DNA of 64,000 nucleotides from Aphelenchoides besseyi (taxonomy: Eukaryota; Nematoda; Chromadorea; Rhabditida; Aphelenchoididae). How positions within the stretch are numbered: position 1 is the first letter of the stretch; the number at the start of each line of letters is the position of its first letter. The translations under genes were made by a program, and so were the position numbers. This document shows positions 59,797 to 64,000 of this stretch, piece by piece. The stretch spans positions 3,968,001-4,032,000 of the forward strand of contig JAMPIQ010000001.1 in assembly GCA_024699855.1 (NCBI GenBank), written 5' to 3'. The notes beneath the pieces are model-generated. The model did no database searches, was not told the origin of the DNA, and was given only the letters and a program-made list of their open reading frames with translations.

Positions 59797-62700
59797 TTAA
59801 TATTCGACGGTGATTGTCTTGGTTTGAAGGTATTCGTTCAACGCTTCTTCTCCCAAATCTTTTCCATAACCCGACTGTTTGAAGCCTCCAAATGGTGCAG
59901 CAACATCTGTTTTCTGGTAGTTATTAACGAAAACAGTTCCGGCTTTGATTCGACGAGCAACACGAAGTGCACGATTGGTATCTCCAGAAAAAACACCTCC
60001 GGCAAGTCCAAATTCAGTTCGATTTGCACGTTCAATGACTTCATCGATATCACTAAAGACTTTGGTTTGGAGCTTATTGGTGATTATATACGAACCTTTC
60101 TTTGAATTTGGATATGATCATTATTGGCCCAAATGATTCTTCCTTCGCAGCAAAGTTTTGATCATCAACATCAGTCAGTACAGTTGGATAGAAATAAAGT
60201 CCCGGTCGATCAAGTCGTTTTCCGCCAAAAGCCACTTTAGCACCATCGTTGACTGATTGCTCAACAAACTTCTCCAACGAGCGTAAATGAGCTGAATGGT
60301 TTTGGGGTCCGTGATCGGTTTTGCGATCAAGTGGATCGCCGATAACCATTTTACTTGCCATCGCAACAACACGTTTAACGAACTCGTCGTGTATCTTTTC
60401 CTCAACAAACAAACGACCAGCAGCAATGCAGTTTTCACCTAAAATCCTGTTTACTACAACAACAAGCGATTGATTACCTTTGTTGAAGAAAACCGCATCA
60501 CATGCTTGACGAGTTACACGACTCAAATCAACGTCAGAGAAAATAATCAGAGGCGATTTTCCACCCAATTCCAATGATACCTTTTTCAAGTTCGAGTTGG
60601 CACAACTGAAATGCAAATTTGAAGATTGTAATCCAACTTATTTGACCCAACCTTGCCATAATCGTCTTGCCTACGGGAGTTGAGCCGGTGAATCCCAGCT
60701 TTCGCACCTTCGGATGATCACTCAGCGCTTGACCGACTGTTGATCCCTTACCAGTCACAATATTTATGACTCCCGGAGGAAAACCAACTCGAGCTGCTAA
60801 TTCAGCAAATTTCAACGCCGTCAACGGAGTAACTTGAGCCGGTTTGAGAACGACGGTGTTTCCGGCGGCAATACACGCACTGAAATATTGAAATCAGATT
60901 TCAAAACAGCCAAACAAATTACCTCATTTTCCAACTAAGCATCATAAACTAAAAAAACCATTTAATATTGAATTCATAAAACCGTTTCTGAACAATTCAA
61001 ATTACGGTGTAATGTTGAACACATTCAATTTTTGGTTGTAATGACAGACAAACGGCCAAACCAAAGGTTGTAAAGATCTGTCTGTTTTCAATTTGATATT
61101 TAGATGTTGCTCCCGAGAAACCGAAAATTTTACAAAATTCTCGATATCCGAAACGAACACGTCGAAGCTGGGAAGTTATAGTGGTGCGCTATTTTGATCA
61201 TTTAACGATTTTGACTAACATTTGTATTCCGTCATTAGTTTTTTAGTATTTATAAACCTTCTTGTTTAATGTAGTAGATATTCAGTGTTTAGATTTTGCT
61301 TGTTTTCCGCAGAAATATAAGCCGTTAATCGATATCAAAACATTGCTACACCAACGAATTTGGGTTTTTCTCTCAATTATCCGTTTGCTTCTAGTGTTTC
61401 ATTTTTATCTGTTCAACAAGCAATGGCCACCAGTGCCGAACAAACCGATGGTTTTGAGCTTGGAGAACAAGTCACGTGTCCATGTGGACACGATTTTGGA
61501 GAATACCAACTCAACAAAAGCTGTGACATGTTCGTTCATGTCAAATCGCACTATCCGTTGATTTTCAACGCACGTGATCGATTGCTACGAAATGAAAATA
61601 CTGGTCGGTATGCGGATTATTCTGTTTACTCTTTTACTATTGTTGTTTTTTTCCGAATGGCTGATCCTGCACGTTTACAAATTTTTATAGCAGGCAGTGA
61701 AAGAGGTCAGTTCCTTAAGATTAAAATAATAATAATCTAAAGTTTTAGTCGGAAAATCGGCGTTGGTAGTTCGTTTTTTATACGGAAACTTTCCAGCGAA
61801 CCGTACGATACCCGAAAAAAGTCAAAAACACACAACTTTATTAGTGCTGAATAATCAATGGGTGATGGAACAATTCTTGTTTTAAAAGCAGTTGGTCGCT
61901 TAGAGGCCACCCCCTTTTGACCCCAACGTAACTTTGTAGCCGTCGATTTTCGGCACTCCTCTCAAATTGTCACGTAGTGGTTAGTCGTGTTACGTTCTGC
62001 TGTTAACCCAATAAACAAAGCAAATTATTATTGGCGATCGATCGTATTTTAGTAAGGAATTTCTAATCATCTTTACAAACGGTAGGTTCCGTTTCTAAAG
62101 TTTTTTATTTCCACTTATTGTATTCAATAGGAAATTTCAGTTCGTTGATTTCAGAACTGAATGATTTGTTGCTGAATGAGAGTTTGACCGAAGAGCAATT
62201 GAATAGAATGGACGAAATTCAGGAATAACGTTTTCGTTTAAGCGAATTGAAACATCATTTTCAACTTTCTTTGCCAATCATCGAACTTCCAGAAGAAAGG
62301 ATTGAGGAGGTGGAAACCGATGAAGAAGAAAGACCATCTGGTGACCAAATACGTCGTTAAAAACGTGCTTTAAGACATCAAGTACGTTTCGCAACTGATC
62401 CGGAGTACGTGAAAAAGAACAAGAAAAACGCTAAAAAGCACCACGATATACAAGGCACAAAGTTGCTTTACGGAACGAGTATCGACGCGACTATCGCGAA
62501 AAAGAACGTGCATCTTATGCCCTGCGTTACGAAGATCCCGACGCCCAATTGCGAAAGAATGCATCAAACCGACGATGTTAAGAAGCGAACGCGGAAGAGT
62601 TTGAGGCTATGAAAGCGAATCACAGAAAGCGTTTAAGACAAACGCACAAGGAGTTGTGATTGATAGAATTGAACAACAAACGAAAGAACAAGTGGGTTAT

Positions 62701-64000
62701 ATCACTAATTTGATCACTGAACGTTTTGTTATTGCAGGAAGCGAAATTGGAGGCAAAGTTTTTAGAGGATCAGTATTGTAAAGGTGAAGATCGGAAAAAG
62801 TTCGCAGCAGCTATTGGGTTGACTGAATACACTGTAGCGGTAAGATTTTATGATATTTTTTTAGTAACAGGATAAATGTTTAGGCTTGGTTTGGACAGAG
62901 ACGTGAAAACAAGAAGAAAAAGAACAAAAAGTCAAAGGCGAAACGCACTGTTCCAACAACGAAAGAAGAGAGTATCGAATCCGAAAGTTTCAGTTGTTGG
63001 ATTGATCGTGAATGCGTGAAATTTAGAAACAGACGTAGAAGCTCCCGGTCCATCGAAAGGAAGAACTCGAAAGGCGTCAAAAAATTCTCGATATCCGAAA
63101 CGAACACGTCGAAGCTGAGAAATGATTGCTTCCGATAATCTCGATCAACAACCATAAAGCTTATTCTTTCAGCTTGTTTGTTTCATTTTTATTTGTTGAT
63201 TAGTGGAGCGCTATTTTGGCCATTTTTTTAGTATACATAAACCTTATTTATGTAGTAGACATTTAGTGTTAAATTTTTTTCTATTTCCCGCAGAAATATA
63301 AGCCGTTAACGGGTATTACTCACAGGATAGTTCCACGGAACAACCAAAGCGACGGGACCAATGGGTTCACGAGTAGCAAGGCACATGTTGAAATTGGGTC
63401 GTGCTTCAGTTATTGGAATAATTTTGCCCTAAGATCGAATAAATCATCAACAACTTTTTGACTCAAATACCTGAATTTTGTCACACCAACCAGCAAAATA
63501 ACGCCATACATCAATTGACATTCCGATATGAGTTTTTAATGCAAGTGCTAAAAAGAAAATTAAAAGTTTAATACAAGATCGCGCTTACTGTAGACTGCTC
63601 CACTATCAATACTTTCCAGAGTTGCCAATTCCTCACGATGTTCATCCATCAGATCGGCCAATTTGTACATTAATCGACCACGTTCACGTGGAGAAATTCG
63701 CGACCATTCGCCGTAATGAAAAGCTTCATCAGCCGACCGCACAGCCCGATCAATATCCTTAGCTGAACATTCAGGAACTTTGCAAATCACTTCTTCGGTA
63801 TTCGGATCGATTGTGTCCATCCATTTTCCAGACTCCGAATCACAGAACTCTCCATTAATAAAAATCTTCAATCACGATTAACTCCGTAGTCAAGAAAAAG
63901 CTCACTTGTGTAGGACAAACAAGGTCCACGTTATTGACATGACATTCAAACTAAAAACAGTTGAATTGGCTTCACATAGTCAGCACTCAATTACCTTCTT
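59797..64000 (-). CDS. alh-3: 10-formyltetrahydrofolate dehydrogenase (ALDH1L), partial at right edge
   Basis: Converts 10-formyl-THF to THF and CO2 with NADP+. The visible part is the C-terminal aldehyde-dehydrogenase domain. Minus-strand exons read [107 protein letters not shown] (catalytic Glu), [20 protein letters not shown] (catalytic Cys), [20 protein letters not shown], and end QTKTITVEY with TAA at 59797-59799. [13 protein letters not shown] and DHGPQNH are typical of ALDH1L rather than ALDH1/2. An exon at about 63946-63996 ([15 protein letters not shown]) precedes the ALDH start, as expected for the linker, so the N-terminal hydrolase and carrier domains should lie beyond 64000. One intron of about 2.4 kb (60952-63326) hosts other sequence. 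Confidence 0.9.
61134..61328 (+). repeat. Direct repeat, left copy (flanks nested homeobox sequence)
   Basis: Positions 61134-61170 are identical over 37 nt to 63081-63117. A second identical block of 22 nt occurs at 61307-61328 and 63288-63309. Between them the copies are related but the left one is shorter. The left copy contains a version of the homeobox gene's last exon in which the stop TGA is TGG. Confidence 0.8.
61421..61740 (+). CDS. Short Cys/His-containing open frame, possible 5' part of the nested gene
   Basis: The ATG at 61421 starts [16 protein letters not shown], then a possible zinc-binding pattern ([17 protein letters not shown], then [11 protein letters not shown]). A donor-like site (cg|gtatgc) near 61607 would end the exon. 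The remainder of the frame is hydrophobic and probably intron. It may be the first coding exon of the homeobox-like gene further right, but no complete chain of exons could be built because the middle part (62150-62600) carries stops. Confidence 0.35.
62155..62620 (+). pseudogene. Decayed charged-repeat coding sequence between the nested exons
   Basis: Protein-like segments are interrupted: [20 protein letters not shown] runs into TAA at about 62226, the next segment ([20 protein letters not shown], then [20 protein letters not shown]) into TAA at about 62358, and [20 protein letters not shown] continues in frame. A second phase reads [20 protein letters not shown] and [20 protein letters not shown] with a stop between. 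The two stops in one phase and the frame change point to decay. The repeated R/E/K-rich pattern resembles charged repeat regions of nuclear proteins. Confidence 0.45.
62608..63118 (+). CDS. Homeodomain-like protein fragment with atypical recognition helix
   Basis: After an intron with acceptor ttgcag at about 62740 the frame reads [20 protein letters not shown], then [14 protein letters not shown]. An intron at 62839-62883 joins [12 protein letters not shown]. This has the L16, F20, L40, W48, F49, R53 skeleton of a homeodomain and an intron within helix 3, at a common homeobox intron site. Position 50 is Gly and position 51 is Gln, where Asn is nearly invariant. A further intron (about 62993-63026) leads to a basic tail ([11 protein letters not shown]) and the TGA at 63116-63118. 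N-terminal exons are uncertain. It may be a divergent homeobox gene or a decaying copy. Confidence 0.55.
63081..63309 (+). repeat. Direct repeat, right copy (flanks nested homeobox sequence)
   Basis: Partner of the left copy at 61134-61328, about 1.95-1.98 kb downstream. It holds the true last exon ([11 protein letters not shown], stop 63116-63118) and then shared noncoding sequence up to within 20 nt of the ALDH1L exon. Confidence 0.8.

Larger units (their letters stand above)
60952..63326 (-). other. Long ALDH1L intron hosting antisense sequence
   Basis: The exons VPWNYP (ending at about 63327) and LMMLSWKM (starting at about 60951) are adjacent in ALDH1L proteins, so everything between is one intron. 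All other introns in this gene are short. The extra length is taken up by plus-strand frames and the direct repeats described separately. Confidence 0.75.

Overview
The window looks like nematode nuclear DNA. Evidence: many short (about 40-70 nt) GT-AG introns, AT-rich intergenic DNA, AATAAA polyadenylation signals, a peptide:N-glycanase fused to an N-terminal thioredoxin domain (the nematode PNG-1 layout), a free-standing prolyl-tRNA synthetase, a CPG4-like cysteine-rich secreted protein, a tau-tubulin-kinase-like CK1 kinase, and several start codons lying 4-16 nt downstream of a perfect 3' splice site, as in spliced-leader trans-splicing. I cannot fix the species or clade. All gene models were assembled by hand from open frames and splice consensus, so exon ends are approximate except where a position is given.

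Left part (0.6-19 kb): a lysine-rich single-pass membrane protein (-), a Pmp3-type proteolipid (+), PNG-1 (+), a pseudokinase (+), a MICOS MIC26/27 protein (+), cytosolic ProRS (+), a protein with two zeste/trihelix-like repeats (+), 2-oxoglutarate dehydrogenase E1 (-) and a probable securin (+). Middle (19-38 kb): a peptide GPCR (-), a sigma-type GST (-), a CPG4-like secreted protein (+), IFT57 (+), then a 10-kb Dopey/PAD-1 gene (-) that carries a complete antisense coiled-coil/BAR-like gene inside one of its introns. From 38.3 to 43.5 kb I see almost nothing coding.

Right part (43.5-64 kb): a RASD-like small GTPase with a CAAX box and one unexplained frame change (+), a secreted Pro/Arg-rich disordered protein (+), a neuropeptide F/NPY-like precursor (+), a TTBK-like kinase (+), linker histone H1 (-), a decayed segment with a broken arginine-kinase relic, a 187-bp copied piece of the neighbouring Nup58 gene and a dead integrase, then Nup58/npp-4 (+), two small coiled-coil proteins (-) and an ALDH1L-type 10-formyltetrahydrofolate dehydrogenase (-) that runs off the right edge. 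A 2.4-kb intron of that last gene holds an antisense homeobox-like sequence flanked by direct repeats.

Most genes are unrelated housekeeping functions. The most interesting items are the NPF-like precursor, whose intron splits the penultimate Arg codon (a hallmark of the NPY/NPF family) and which shares the window with an NPY-type receptor; the securin candidate with a perfect D-box; the two nested antisense genes; the homeodomain with Gln in place of the invariant Asn51; and the arginine-kinase/Nup58 rearrangement scar.
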